Assembly: GCF_003427025.1 (NCBI RefSeq)
Contig: NZ_QVAI01000021.1
Span: forward strand, 62,001-126,000
DNA length: 64,000 nucleotides
Origin: Jiangella endophytica
Lineage (GTDB): Bacteria > Actinomycetota > Actinomycetes > Jiangellales > Jiangellaceae
Direction of reading: 5' to 3'
Below, piece after piece: positions 50,311-59,588 of the stretch (the stretch's first letter is position 1; every line of letters starts with the position of its first letter). The notes beneath the pieces are model-generated. The model ran no database searches and had not been told where the DNA came from. It saw nothing but the letters and a program-made list of their open reading frames with translations. A program made the translations under genes and the position numbers.

Positions 50311-53157
50311 TCAGCGCCACGCGACGCGCAGCGCGGTCGTCGCGGCGAACGGGTCGAGGCCGCGATGCGTGACGAGGATGCCCTCGCCCTCGGGCGTGGC
50401 GGTGCGCACGGGTTCGCCGCCGCTCACCCAGCGGTGCCAGGCCGCGACGAAGGCACGCACCCTGCGCACGTTGGCGCCCAGGACCGACGGCACCGCGTGG
50501 TAGACGACCGCGTTCGGCGGCGCGTGACCCGAGAGCCAGGCCCGGCCGGCCCGGCGCAGCGCGTCGGGTGTCGCCGGCAGCGGCTCGACGAGGTGGCGCG
50601 GCACCACGTAGCGGGGTGAGACCAGCGGCGCGAGCAGCTCGTCCAGCGCGGTGACGAACAGCGAGGACGTCTCCGCGCTCGCCCCGGCGAGGACGACGCG
50701 ATACGTGCCGTCCCGCTCGACTGCGGCTGTCACCGCGTCGGCGCCGACGTCCGAGAGGCCTGCCTCGTGGAGGGCGTCGGCGACGGCGGAGGCGAAGGCG
50801 AGCGGGTCCGGCCCGGCGGCCAGCTCGGCCAGGTCCCGGCCGGCGGCGAGCTGGGCCGCGCGAGTGTGGCGGACGAGCAGGCCGCCGGCCACGGCGGCGA
50901 GGAGCAGCGTCAGGACGGCCGGCCACCACAGTGCAGCTGAGGCGAGGACGGCCGTCAGCACGGCGGTCAGCACCGCCCCGCCACCCGCGGCTGCGCGCCC
51001 TCGCACAGGAGAGGTGTCCGGCCCCGAGCCGGCCCGGACGGCGCCGTGCGACGCGGGCACCAGGACGGGTGGTCTCCGGGCGGGGACGGACTCGGCCGGC
51101 GCGGCCCAGCCGGGCGGCCGGCCGCGGCGCGGGGTCACCCGGATGGTGTGCACCAGCTCGTCGCGGTACAGCGTGCCGACCTCCCACAGCGCCCGCACCC
51201 GGTCCCGGTCCTGCGCCCGGGCCAGCATCATGGCGTTCTCGGCGGCGAACTCGGCCACCGGCGGCGGCGCGAACGGCGAGAGCCGGGGGTCGACGTGGCC
51301 GACCCCGGAGGCGATCTCGCCGGAGTCGGTGACGGCGAAGTAGCCGTCGTGTTTGCGGACGAACCTGTCCCAGCTGCTCGTGCCCCCGGGATGTTCCTCG
51401 GAGACGCACACGACGGTCCATGTGTGCGCGACCTTCTCGGCCCAGTCCGGGTCGATGCGCAGCGCCCGGCCGCGGGTCTGCACCACTGCCGTCGGCGTGG
51501 TGGCGGTCGTGAGGTCGACGAGCGTGTTGACGCCCCTGGCGTCCCAGCCCTCGCCGAGCAGCGCCCGTGTGCCGACGAGCGCCCGTGTCGCGCCGGTCTC
51601 GTAGAAGCGGGTGACCAGCGGCACCCAGTGCCGCGATCGCCAGCCGCCCGTGACGTCGACCGCACCCGTGGCCCGCGCCGGGACGTCGTCCAGGCGCAGG
51701 CCGGGCGCGTGCTCGCGCACGAAGGACACCAACTCGCGTGCCGTGGCCGCGTCGGTGGCCACGGCACGCCCGGTGACCAGCACCGGGTGCAGCACCGCCG
51801 TGCGTGGATCGGACAGCAGGCGGGTGAGCACGAGTCGCGCCGACCCCGCCTCGGCGTCGAGGACCCCACGCAGCCGGGCCGGCAGGGTGGCCGCGGCCCG
51901 CTCGTGGTCGCACAGCACCAGGGCGCGCAGCCGGCCGCCGAGGTTCGCGGTCTCGGCGGCCAGGATCTCCACCGTGGCGTCGGTGGTCGCCTCGCTCCGG
52001 GCCAGCACCCGGTCGACGGGGGAGCGGCCGCGGCGGATGCCGCGCTTCGTGAGCTGGTACCCGACACCGGGCAGGGCGGCCCGGATCGCGTCGACGGCGT
52101 CGCGGTCGCGCGGGTGGTCCGAGGTCAGCAGGCCGGCCGAGACGTAGTCGTGCAGCAGCGTCACCCAGTCCTGCGCGGTCGGGTCGTGCCGGTGCTCCTC
52201 GCGCACGACGGCGCCGTCGGGAAGGGCGAGCAGCCCGGCGTGGTGGAGGCGGAGCGCGGCCGCCGCCAGTTCAGGCGCGTCGCCCTCGAGCCTGGACCAC
52301 GCCAGCGCCGGCGCCGCGCCGTCGCTCGCCCGTCGCGTCACGAACCGCTCGTCGAGCCAGCTCAGGAAGCCGATGCCGGCGAAGTCCGGCGCGAGCAGGT
52401 CGTTCTGGAGCTCCGCGAACCGTTCGGCCTGCCCGGCCAGCCACTGCGACTCCGTCGGCGACGGCGACGTGAACCAGGCCAGTTCGGCGAACGGCGCGAG
52501 GTGTCCCTCCCGCACGACGGCGGGGATCGACGTGCTGTAGAGCGGCGACCCGAACAGCCGCTCGACCAGGTCGGCCTGATCGGCCGTCAGGGTGTTCGGC
52601 GGTGTCCCGGTCAGCCCGATGACGTGCGCCTGCGGCAGGTCGTCCAGGAGCTCGGCCAGCAGCCGGCCCCACACCTCGAGCAGATGATGACACTCGTCCA
52701 GGACGACGGTGACAGGCCCGGCGGCCTCCAGCGCCCCGACCAGCGCACGGCCGTTCTCGTGCAGCCGGTCCCGCAGGCCGCCCGCCCGCCGGTGCCCCTC
52801 CTCGTCGACCTCCGCGTCCGGGTCGAAGGTGGCCAGCGCCTGATACGTCAGGGCCGACACGGGAAGCTCCAGACTCCGGTCCGTTCCGGCCGGGATGCGC
52901 GCCGGGGTGAACTCCCGCCAGGCCGCGATCCACTGTCCTTGGATCGCGGTGTTCGGCCCGAACACGACGATCGGCTGTTCCAGGCGGCGGGCCGCCTCGA
53001 GCCCGACGAGGGTCTTGCCGGTGCCGGGCGGCAACACGACCCACGCGCGGCGCCGGCCCGCCGCGAAGGCCGCGCCGAGGGCGTCGAGGGCGTGACGCTG
53101 GTGTCGGCGGAACGGCCGCGGATAGCCGACGCCCGCCCACGGCACCTCGACGCGCAT
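50311..53157 (-). CDS. DEAD/DEAH-type SF2 helicase with C-terminal transmembrane hairpin
   Basis: A 948-residue protein. The helicase half has Q-region FRRHQRHALDALG, Walker A PPGTGKT (43-49), Walker B DECH (154-157), TGTPP (183-187) and the second-domain TRALVGTRALLGEGWDARGVNTLVDL and QTRGRALRIDP (arginine finger). A low-complexity linker is followed by two closely spaced hydrophobic helices (about 727-762, around LWWPAVL) and a 185-residue C-terminal domain I cannot name. Helicase attachment to the membrane is unusual. ATG 53157 or GTG 53163 may start it. The membrane protein 33 bp downstream may be its partner. Confidence 0.85.
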   Translation of the reverse strand: MRVEVPWAGVGYPRPFRRHQRHALDALGAAFAAGRRRAWVVLPPGTGKTLVGLEAARRLEQPIVVFGPNTAIQGQWIAAWREFTPARIPAGTDRSLELPVSALTYQALATFDPDAEVDEEGHRRAGGLRDRLHENGRALVGALEAAGPVTVVLDECHHLLEVWGRLLAELLDDLPQAHVIGLTGTPPNTLTADQADLVERLFGSPLYSTSIPAVVREGHLAPFAELAWFTSPSPTESQWLAGQAERFAELQNDLLAPDFAGIGFLSWLDERFVTRRASDGAAPALAWSRLEGDAPELAAAALRLHHAGLLALPDGAVVREEHRHDPTAQDWVTLLHDYVSAGLLTSDHPRDRDAVDAIRAALPGVGYQLTKRGIRRGRSPVDRVLARSEATTDATVEILAAETANLGGRLRALVLCDHERAAATLPARLRGVLDAEAGSARLVLTRLLSDPRTAVLHPVLVTGRAVATDAATARELVSFVREHAPGLRLDDVPARATGAVDVTGGWRSRHWVPLVTRFYETGATRALVGTRALLGEGWDARGVNTLVDLTTATTPTAVVQTRGRALRIDPDWAEKVAHTWTVVCVSEEHPGGTSSWDRFVRKHDGYFAVTDSGEIASGVGHVDPRLSPFAPPPVAEFAAENAMMLARAQDRDRVRALWEVGTLYRDELVHTIRVTPRRGRPPGWAAPAESVPARRPPVLVPASHGAVRAGSGPDTSPVRGRAAAGGGAVLTAVLTAVLASAALWWPAVLTLLLAAVAGGLLVRHTRAAQLAAGRDLAELAAGPDPLAFASAVADALHEAGLSDVGADAVTAAVERDGTYRVVLAGASAETSSLFVTALDELLAPLVSPRYVVPRHLVEPLPATPDALRRAGRAWLSGHAPPNAVVYHAVPSVLGANVRRVRAFVAAWHRWVSGGEPVRTATPEGEGILVTHRGLDPFAATTALRVAWR

Positions 53158-53264
53158 CGGCACATCATGCCCGACGTCAGACGCCCGGGGCGCGCATGGA
53201 GACGTCGTCCCAGTGTCGAGGACCTTCAGGCCCGTCGGTGCCGCGGGCAGTGGCCCACGGCCTG

Positions 53265-54908
53265 TCACCAGTGCCGGTGGCCGCCGGTCCAGTGGAGCTG
53301 GACGCCGCGGGCGTCGAGGTGGGCCTGGAAGTCGCCGACGGCGGCCTCGCTCGCGGCGACGGCGTGCGGCTCCGTCGCCGCGTCCAGGCAGTAGGCCGCC
53401 AGCGTTCCCGCGGCCTCGCCCACGCTCCACTCGACGGGGTGCAGGCGGTAGCAGCCGTTGGTGATCTGGGTGGTGCCGATGTTCTTGGCCGCCGGCAGCA
53501 GGTTGCGGACCCGCCGCGGGATCAGCGCGCGCAGCGGGATCTGGAACGGCTGCGGGACGCCGCCCGCGCCCCGTCCGTCGCCGGTGGTGTGGTGGCGGTC
53601 GATCCAGAAGTAGTGCCCGACTCCCACGGTGTCCGGGAACGGCTGCGCGCCCGCGTCGCCGCGGTACGTCGTGGACACCTCCTGCTCGACGATCGTCTTC
53701 AGCGCCAGGACGCGCCGGGATTCGCGGATGTACGGGTGCATCGCGAACCCGTCGTCGGTGCCGGCGACGTCGGCCCGCAGCCGCAGGCCCGGCCAGCCGG
53801 TGCCGCCGTCGGGCCGGGGCGCGTCGGTCTGCAGCCAGTACAGCAGTGACCGGCTCAGCGCCTTCGCGCCGGCCCAGTGCTCGGCCGCGTCCGGCACGCC
53901 GAACAGCGGCCCGCCGACGTAGTCGTTCATCGGCCAGTTCACGACCACGACGTCGCTGCGGTAGAAGCCGTCGCGGAACTGCCGGCGCGCGGCGATCCGC
54001 CGGTAGTTCCACAGCTCGGGCGCGAGACCCATGTTCCGGTGGTCGAGGTCGATCTCGTCGCCGTCGACGTTCGGTGTCAGGGTGTAGACCCGCCCGGGCT
54101 TCCCCGCGGGCGTCACCGGCTCGCCGAAGCTGAGGATGCGCCGGCCGTCGAGCTGGGGCGGGCGCAGGTCGCGCCAGTACGCGTAGTCGTCCGGCCGGTC
54201 GATGGTGTGGTCCTCGCCCTCGAGGTGGTCGATCGCGAAGCACCAGCTCACGCCCTGCATGTCGGTAGGGTCGGCCGTCGGCCAGGCGCCGGGCTCACCG
54301 GTCGTCTCCCGCGACTCCCGGCCCGAGACGTGCTCGACGCCGCCGAGCGGCAGCAGGTCGCCGAGCTCCGTCGCGTCGAGGTAGTAGGAGGCGGTGATGT
54401 CGGTGAGCACGCCCGAGGCCGACCGCACCCGCACACCGGTGACGTGGTCGCCGTCGGTGCCGACCTCGATCGGCTCGGTGCGCATCAGCACGACGAGGCG
54501 GTCCGAGCTGCGATAGGGCTGGAGCAGATCGTCGATGACGGCGACGGCGACCCGCGGGTCGACGCTCACCGGGCTCACCCAGGCGTGGCCCGGGTTGAGC
54601 CGTGGGTCGGCTCGGGCCGCCTCGGTGAGCGGGTAGTGCGCGCGGTAGTAGGCGCGCAGCGCGTCGCGGAACTCCCGGTACGAGCGGTTGGCGCCGTCGG
54701 TCTCGATGTACAGGTGCTCGTCGGTCGGGACCAGCTGACTCGTCAGCTGTCCGCCGAGCCAGCCGGTCGGTTCGGTGATGACCACCCGCCGTCCCGCCCG
54801 CAGGGCGGCCAGGGCGGCGGAGACCCCGCCCAGCCCGCCACCGATCACCGCGACGTCTGCCTGGAGTTCCACGCTGAGCTCGCTTCCGGCCGGGAGTGGG
54901 TGTGTCAT
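53265..54908 (-). CDS. FAD-dependent oxidoreductase (PF12831-like)
   Basis: A 547-residue flavoprotein. The N-terminal Rossmann motif is DVAVIGGGLGGVSAALAALRAGRRVVITE, followed by GWLGGQLTSQLVP, the substrate-region YYLDATELGDLLPLGGVEHVSGRES, and C-terminal LLPAAKNIGTTQITNGCYRLHPVEWSVGEAAGTLA typical of this family. It has no signal peptide. Relatives occur in carbohydrate loci, but the reaction is unknown. It is divergent from a LacI regulator, with a TAGAATTCTA operator candidate between, so it is probably controlled together with the ABC importer. Confidence 0.88.
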   Translation of the reverse strand: MTHPLPAGSELSVELQADVAVIGGGLGGVSAALAALRAGRRVVITEPTGWLGGQLTSQLVPTDEHLYIETDGANRSYREFRDALRAYYRAHYPLTEAARADPRLNPGHAWVSPVSVDPRVAVAVIDDLLQPYRSSDRLVVLMRTEPIEVGTDGDHVTGVRVRSASGVLTDITASYYLDATELGDLLPLGGVEHVSGRESRETTGEPGAWPTADPTDMQGVSWCFAIDHLEGEDHTIDRPDDYAYWRDLRPPQLDGRRILSFGEPVTPAGKPGRVYTLTPNVDGDEIDLDHRNMGLAPELWNYRRIAARRQFRDGFYRSDVVVVNWPMNDYVGGPLFGVPDAAEHWAGAKALSRSLLYWLQTDAPRPDGGTGWPGLRLRADVAGTDDGFAMHPYIRESRRVLALKTIVEQEVSTTYRGDAGAQPFPDTVGVGHYFWIDRHHTTGDGRGAGGVPQPFQIPLRALIPRRVRNLLPAAKNIGTTQITNGCYRLHPVEWSVGEAAGTLAAYCLDAATEPHAVAASEAAVGDFQAHLDARGVQLHWTGGHRHW

Positions 54909-54958
54909 GCTGCCCGCGATGGCCGCCGGGACTGCGGCAACGGTAACCCGAGTTTTCG

Positions 54959-54968
54959 TAGAATTCTA
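54959..54968. promoter_or_regulatory. TAGAATTCTA palindrome, candidate operator of the second LacI regulator
   Basis: A perfect 10-bp palindrome in the 117-bp gap between the FAD oxidoreductase and lacI-type genes, with GAGTTTTCG on its left. Related half-sites (AAAATTCTA, TAGAACTTTT) recur upstream of the solute-binding protein gene at 56133-56168. Confidence 0.6.
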
Positions 54969-55025
54969 GGTTAGAGTTGCGGATCGCAGGCCTTTCCAGG
55001 CGGTCCGAACGAGAGGAGTCATGCC

Positions 55026-56045
55026 GTGTCGAACCGGGGGGCGAATCGTAAGAAGCCCTCGCTGGCCGACGTCGCGCAGATCGCGGGCGTGTCGATCTCG
55101 ACGGTCTCGAAGGTGGCCAACGGGAGCGCCGACGTCTCCGACGTCACGCGCCAGCGCGTCGAGCGGATCCTCAAGGAGCGCAGGTACGTCGCCACGAAGA
55201 AGCGCCGTGGCTCGCTGACCCCGGTGGCGGTGCTCGCCCGCGACATGCACTCGCCGTACACCCTCGACGTCATCAGGGGCGCGGTCGACGCCGCGGCGCC
55301 GGCGCAGGTCGACATCAACGTCTCCCTCCACCCCGACGACGCCCGCGACCTGCGCTGGATCGACGAACTCCACGCCGCCGGCCGGCGGGGCGTCATCGCC
55401 ATCACGTCGGTGCTCGACGAGCAGCAGCGGCAGCGGTTCGCCGGGCACGGCCTGCCGCTCGTGGTGATCGATCCGCTCAACAACCCCGACGAGGACACCT
55501 ACAGCGTCGGGGCCACGAACTGGGCCGGCGGCCTGGCGGCCACGGAACACCTACTCGAGCTCGGCCACCGCCGCATCGTCATGCTCAGTGGATTCGAGGC
55601 GGCCCTGGCCAGCCGGGCCCGGGTGTCGGGCTATCGCGCGGCGCTCAACGGCGCCGGCCGGGAGCACGACGAGCCACTGGTGGTCCCGGGCGACTTCACC
55701 TACGACTCCGGACTCGAGCTCGCCGCCGAGGTGCTCGCGGCCCCGGACCGCCCGACGGCGATCTTCGCGGCCTCGGACTTCCAGGCCCTCGGTGTCATCG
55801 AGGCGGCCCGCCGGGCCGGGCTGCGGGTGCCCGAGGACCTCAGCGTCATCGGTTTCGACGACCTCATCATGGCCCAGATGTCCTCGCCACCGCTGACCTC
55901 GGTGCGCCAGCCCCTCGACCTGATGGGCGCCACCGCGGTGGAGACGATCGTCGCGCTGCTGGCCGGTTCGACCGCCCGTCCGCACCACACCGAGCTCGCC
56001 ACCCGCCTGATGGTCCGCGGCTCGACCGCTGCGCCGCGGGCCTGA
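55026..56045 (+). CDS. LacI-family transcriptional regulator of the second carbohydrate locus
   Basis: A 339-residue regulator. The helix-turn-helix is PSLADVAQIAGVSISTVSKVANGSADV, the hinge follows at VATKKRRGSL, and the effector domain carries PTAIFAASDFQALGVIEAARRAG and EDLSVIGFDDLIMAQMSSPPLTSVRQP. The GTG at 55026 starts the chain. It lies between the FAD oxidoreductase gene and the ABC importer operon, both preceded by TTCTA/TAGAA sites, which makes it the likely local repressor of both. Its inducer is unknown. Confidence 0.92.
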   Translation: MSNRGANRKKPSLADVAQIAGVSISTVSKVANGSADVSDVTRQRVERILKERRYVATKKRRGSLTPVAVLARDMHSPYTLDVIRGAVDAAAPAQVDINVSLHPDDARDLRWIDELHAAGRRGVIAITSVLDEQQRQRFAGHGLPLVVIDPLNNPDEDTYSVGATNWAGGLAATEHLLELGHRRIVMLSGFEAALASRARVSGYRAALNGAGREHDEPLVVPGDFTYDSGLELAAEVLAAPDRPTAIFAASDFQALGVIEAARRAGLRVPEDLSVIGFDDLIMAQMSSPPLTSVRQPLDLMGATAVETIVALLAGSTARPHHTELATRLMVRGSTAAPRA

Positions 56046-56132
56046 CCGGCCTGCTCTCACTCCCTCCGGACGCCGCTCGGCGCGCCGGGGTTCGACCCTG
56101 CCCTGCACTCTGCTCTGAGCCCGAGCGCGGCA

Positions 56133-56168
56133 CCGAAAATTCTATGGAACTTCTCTAGAACTTTTCGG
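56133..56168. promoter_or_regulatory. Inverted repeat CCGAAAA-TTCTA...TAGAAC-TTTTCGG, candidate operator/promoter
   Basis: CCGAAAATTCTA (56133-56144) and TAGAACTTTTCGG (56156-56168) form an inverted repeat with one bulged base. GAACTT is directly repeated inside. A -10-like TACTGT follows at 56179-56184, so a bound LacI protein would cover the -35 region. The rest of the 321-bp gap 56046-56366 looks like an untranslated leader. Confidence 0.6.
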
Positions 56169-56366
56169 AGAGCTGCAGTACTGTTACGCCGCCAGCAGGC
56201 AACGATCTGCTCCTGAACGCCGACGTTTGGGGAGGGATTCGACGATGCCGTCGCCACTCGCGCCGGATGTGCTCGTCAGCGGACCACCCCACTGCCAGGG
56301 AAGCAGCGTCGGGCCCGGTCACGCCGGGAATCGCCCGACCCGCCAGCACATCCGACAGGAGACGCC

Positions 56367-57680
56367 ATGAAGCAACCCACGTTCCGCCGGCCCGTGTCCA
56401 CGACCATCGCGGTCCTGGGCTCCACCTGCCTGCTCCTGGCCGCGTGCAGCGGCGGCGACGGCGACACCGCCGGCGACGCCGGGGACGGCCCGGTCGACCT
56501 GCGGATGGTCATGTGGAGCGCCAACGAGGGGCACCACGAGATCTTCGAGCAGATCGCCGACGCCTACATCGACCAGCACCCGGACCTGGTCAGCAGCGTG
56601 ACCTTCGAGCCGATCACCGGCTCCAGCTACGTCAGCGCGCTCACCACCCAGATCGCCGGCGGGCAGGCCCCGGACCTCGCCTGGGTCTCCGAGGGCTACG
56701 CCGCCCAGTTCGTCCAGAGCGGCGTGTTCGCCGACCTGACGCCCACGTTCAGCGAGGCCGAGGGGTACGACCTCGACGACCTGCTGCCCGACGCCGTCGA
56801 GCTCTGGTCGGTCGACGGCGACCTGTACGGGTACCCGTTCTCCAACAGCCCGTTCGGCATCTTCGTCAACCTCGACCTACTCGCCGCCGCCGGTCAGCCC
56901 GTGCCGCGCGACCTGGTCGCCGGCGGCGAGTGGACCTGGGACCGGGTCATGGAGATCGCGGCGGCGACGGCCCAGAGCCAGGGCGTCGCCGGGTTCCAGC
57001 CGGCCGCCGACCCGTACACGATGTGGAACGACGCGCTCGGCGCGATGTGGATGTCCTGGGGCGCCCAGCCGTGGAGCGAGGACGGCGCCGAGTGCACGTT
57101 CGACTCCCCGGAGATGGTCGAGTTCTTCGACTGGTTCCACACGCAGATCTTCACCAACGGCGCGGTGCCCGGACCGGGCGAGGAGCACGACTTCGCCTCC
57201 GGCCAGGTGGCGGTCCGGATGGGGCAGCTCAGTGCCTCGACCGGCCTCGGCGACGCGTTCCAGTGGGACTTCCTCCCGCTGCCGGCCGGGCCCGAGGGGA
57301 CGGTCCCGGTGGTCGGGCAGGGTGGGGTCGGCGTCGTCGCCCGCGGCGACAACCCCGATGTCGCCGCGGACTTCCTGGCCTACTTCACCAACCCCGAGAA
57401 CTCGGCGCTGCTGGCGCAGTTCTTCCCGCCGCCGCGGGAGTCGCTGCTGACCGTCGAGGCGCTGACCGCCGCCGCGCCGGCGTTGTCCCCGGAGCAGCTC
57501 CAGGGCACGGTGATCGACCAGGCGCTCGAGGCGCGGACGAAGGCCGGCAACCCGGCGATGAGCGAGCTCACCGACGCGGTGCGCATGGACCTCGACGGGC
57601 TGTGGGTGGCCGACGGCGACGCGGAGACGGTGCTCGGCCAGGTGTGCGAGGACATCGCCCCGATCCTCTCGGGCAGCTGA
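56367..57680 (+). CDS. Extracellular sugar-binding lipoprotein of the second ABC importer
   Basis: A 437-residue solute-binding protein. The signal peptide ends in the lipobox LLAAC (Cys27), followed by an Asp/Gly-rich linker and the family-1 SBP fold: DLRMVMWSANEGHHEIFEQIADAY, GGQAPDLAWVSEGYAAQFV, and NSPFGIFVNLDLLAAAGQPVP. Trp-rich segments (WTWDR, MWMSWGAQPW) fit an oligosaccharide-binding cleft. The ATG at 56367 follows ACAGGAG. It is first in an SBP-permease-permease-exported-protein operon. The bound sugar is presumably a product of the two exported proteins at the end of the operon. Confidence 0.93.
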   Translation: MKQPTFRRPVSTTIAVLGSTCLLLAACSGGDGDTAGDAGDGPVDLRMVMWSANEGHHEIFEQIADAYIDQHPDLVSSVTFEPITGSSYVSALTTQIAGGQAPDLAWVSEGYAAQFVQSGVFADLTPTFSEAEGYDLDDLLPDAVELWSVDGDLYGYPFSNSPFGIFVNLDLLAAAGQPVPRDLVAGGEWTWDRVMEIAAATAQSQGVAGFQPAADPYTMWNDALGAMWMSWGAQPWSEDGAECTFDSPEMVEFFDWFHTQIFTNGAVPGPGEEHDFASGQVAVRMGQLSASTGLGDAFQWDFLPLPAGPEGTVPVVGQGGVGVVARGDNPDVAADFLAYFTNPENSALLAQFFPPPRESLLTVEALTAAAPALSPEQLQGTVIDQALEARTKAGNPAMSELTDAVRMDLDGLWVADGDAETVLGQVCEDIAPILSGS

Positions 57681-57685
57681 GCGGC

Positions 57686-58636
57686 GTGGTCGCCGACGTC
57701 GCCCAGGTCGCCGGCCGCGTGTCCGGAGGCGCCCCGCCGCGGCGCGCCTCCGGTGCCCGGCGCGCGGCCAGGCTGGACGCCCTGGTCGGGCTCGCGTTCG
57801 TGTCTCCGGTGGTCATCGGCGTGATCGTGCTCGGCCTGGTGCCGTTCGGGTTCGTCATCTGGTACGCGATGCACGAATGGACGCCGCTGATCGGGCAGTT
57901 CGACTGGGTCGGGCTGGACAACTTCAGCCGGCTGGCCGCCGACGACGCGGTCCGGTCGTCCTTCGTCACGACGTTCCAGTTCGCCGCCCTGCTCATGGTG
58001 CTGAACATCAGCCTCGCCATGGCGCTCGCGCTGCTGCTGAACCAGCGCCTGCGCGGCATCACGACCTTCCGCACGTTCTTCTTCTCGCCGATGGTCGTGT
58101 CGGCGGTGGCGTGGGTCGTCGTGTGGAACTACCTCGTGGCGAGCAACGGCGGGATCAACGGGTTCCTGTCCGTGCTCGGGATCGACGGGCCCAACTGGCT
58201 GCGCGACCCGTCGTGGGCGCTGGTGACGCTGGTGGTGATCCAGGTCTTCAAGGGCGTGGGGATGAACATGATCCTGTTCCTCGCGGCGCTGCAGGGCGTG
58301 CCCGCGGAGCTCAAGGAGTCCGCCCGCATCGACGGCGCGTCGCCGCGGCGGATCTTCCGCTCGATCACCCTGCCGCTCATCGCACCGACGATCCTGCTGG
58401 TCACGATGATCACCATGATCGGCGCGATGGACGTCTTCGTGCCGATCCAGATCATGACCCAGGGCGGTCCGGGCGACTCGACGATGGTGATCTCGTACCT
58501 GCTGTACCGCACGGCGTTCGAGCAGCAGGACTTCGGCTACGCGTCGGCGATCGGCGTGCTGCTGTTCGTCGTCGTGCTCGGGCTCGCCGCGCTGCAGTGG
58601 AGCACCCGCAACAGGTGGGTGCACGATGAGGTCTGA
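57686..58636 (+). CDS. Carbohydrate ABC transporter permease (CUT1, MalF-like)
   Basis: A 316-residue sugar permease with a basic N-terminus, six predicted helices (first LVGLAFVSPVVIGVIVLGLVP-like segment) and the EAA loop ELKESARIDGASPRRIFRSITLP. MTQGGPGDSTMV near residue 265 is diagnostic of the MalF side. The GTG at 57686, 5 bp after the SBP stop, gives the usual length; a GTG at 57719 is possible. Its 3' end overlaps the next permease by 11 bp, and the pair forms the channel of the importer. Confidence 0.92.
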   Translation: MVADVAQVAGRVSGGAPPRRASGARRAARLDALVGLAFVSPVVIGVIVLGLVPFGFVIWYAMHEWTPLIGQFDWVGLDNFSRLAADDAVRSSFVTTFQFAALLMVLNISLAMALALLLNQRLRGITTFRTFFFSPMVVSAVAWVVVWNYLVASNGGINGFLSVLGIDGPNWLRDPSWALVTLVVIQVFKGVGMNMILFLAALQGVPAELKESARIDGASPRRIFRSITLPLIAPTILLVTMITMIGAMDVFVPIQIMTQGGPGDSTMVISYLLYRTAFEQQDFGYASAIGVLLFVVVLGLAALQWSTRNRWVHDEV

Positions 58637-59537
58637 GACCCTGCCCGCCGCACCGGAGACCCGCCCGCGGCCGGCCCCGAGCCCCAGCGCCGCCCGGGCC
58701 CGGCGGCGCGGCCTGCTGACCAAGGTCGTGCTGTACGGCCTGCTGGTCGTGATGTCGGTGCCGTTCCTGTACCCGACGCTGTGGATGCTCTTCTCCGCGT
58801 TCAAGCCGGTCGACGAGATCTTCGCCGTCCCGCCGTCCCTGCTGCCGAGGGACTGGACCCTCGACGGCGTCTCGAAGATCTTCACCGTCACGCCGTTCGC
58901 GCGGCAGTACCTGAACTCGCTCTACATCGCCGTGGTGGTGACGATCGGCTCGATCATCGTGTGCTCGATCGCCGGGTACGCCTTCGCGCGCATCAGGTTC
59001 CCGTTCGCCGGGAAGCTCTTCCTCGTCCTGATGTCCGGGATGATGATCCCGGGCGAGGTCACGATCATCCCGATCTTCCGCTGGGTCGCCGACCTGGGCT
59101 GGATGGACACCCACCTGCCGCTGATCATCATCCCGATCTTCGGCCCGGCCAGCATCGTCGGGGTCTTCATCTTCCGGCAGTTCTTCCTCTCGCTGCCGCA
59201 GGAGCTGGAGGAGGCCGGGCGCCTGGACGGGCTCGGCCGGCTGGGGATCTTCCTGCGGATCGCCTTCCCGCTGTCCGGACCGGCGATCGCCGCCGTCGCG
59301 ATCATGAAGTTCCTGGCCTCGTTCAACATGTACTTCGAGCCACTGATCTTCCTGCGCAGTGAGGAGCTGTTCACGGTGGGCCTCGCGCTCACCCGCTACC
59401 AGGACAGCTACGGCGAACCGCTCCACAACACCCAGATCGGCGCCACCGCGCTCACCGTCGTCCCCATCCTCCTCGTCTTCCTGTTCGCCCAGCGCCAGTT
59501 CGTCGAGGGCCTGTCGCGAACCGGCCTCAAGGGCTGA
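58626..59537 (+). CDS. Carbohydrate ABC transporter permease (CUT1, MalG-like)
   Basis: A 303-residue permease with six predicted helices and the C-terminal FVEGLSRTGLKG typical of MalG-type subunits. Its EAA loop is ELEEAGRLDGLGRLGIFLRIAFP, in which the usual Asp-Gly-Ala is Asp-Gly-Leu. The ATG at 58626 lies inside the end of the upstream permease gene (11-bp overlap), so their translation is coupled. No ATPase gene follows; the first exported protein gene starts 51 bp downstream. Confidence 0.92.
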   Translation: MRSETLPAAPETRPRPAPSPSAARARRRGLLTKVVLYGLLVVMSVPFLYPTLWMLFSAFKPVDEIFAVPPSLLPRDWTLDGVSKIFTVTPFARQYLNSLYIAVVVTIGSIIVCSIAGYAFARIRFPFAGKLFLVLMSGMMIPGEVTIIPIFRWVADLGWMDTHLPLIIIPIFGPASIVGVFIFRQFFLSLPQELEEAGRLDGLGRLGIFLRIAFPLSGPAIAAVAIMKFLASFNMYFEPLIFLRSEELFTVGLALTRYQDSYGEPLHNTQIGATALTVVPILLVFLFAQRQFVEGLSRTGLKG

Positions 59538-59588
59538 CCCGCCCGCATCGTCCACCATCCGCGCGTCCCGCAACGAACGGAGTCAACG

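Noticed and set aside
56267-58636. 789-codon plus-strand frame over the solute-binding gene
   Set aside because: Its first part is an out-of-frame shadow of the lipoprotein gene; only the part from GTG 57686 is the permease.
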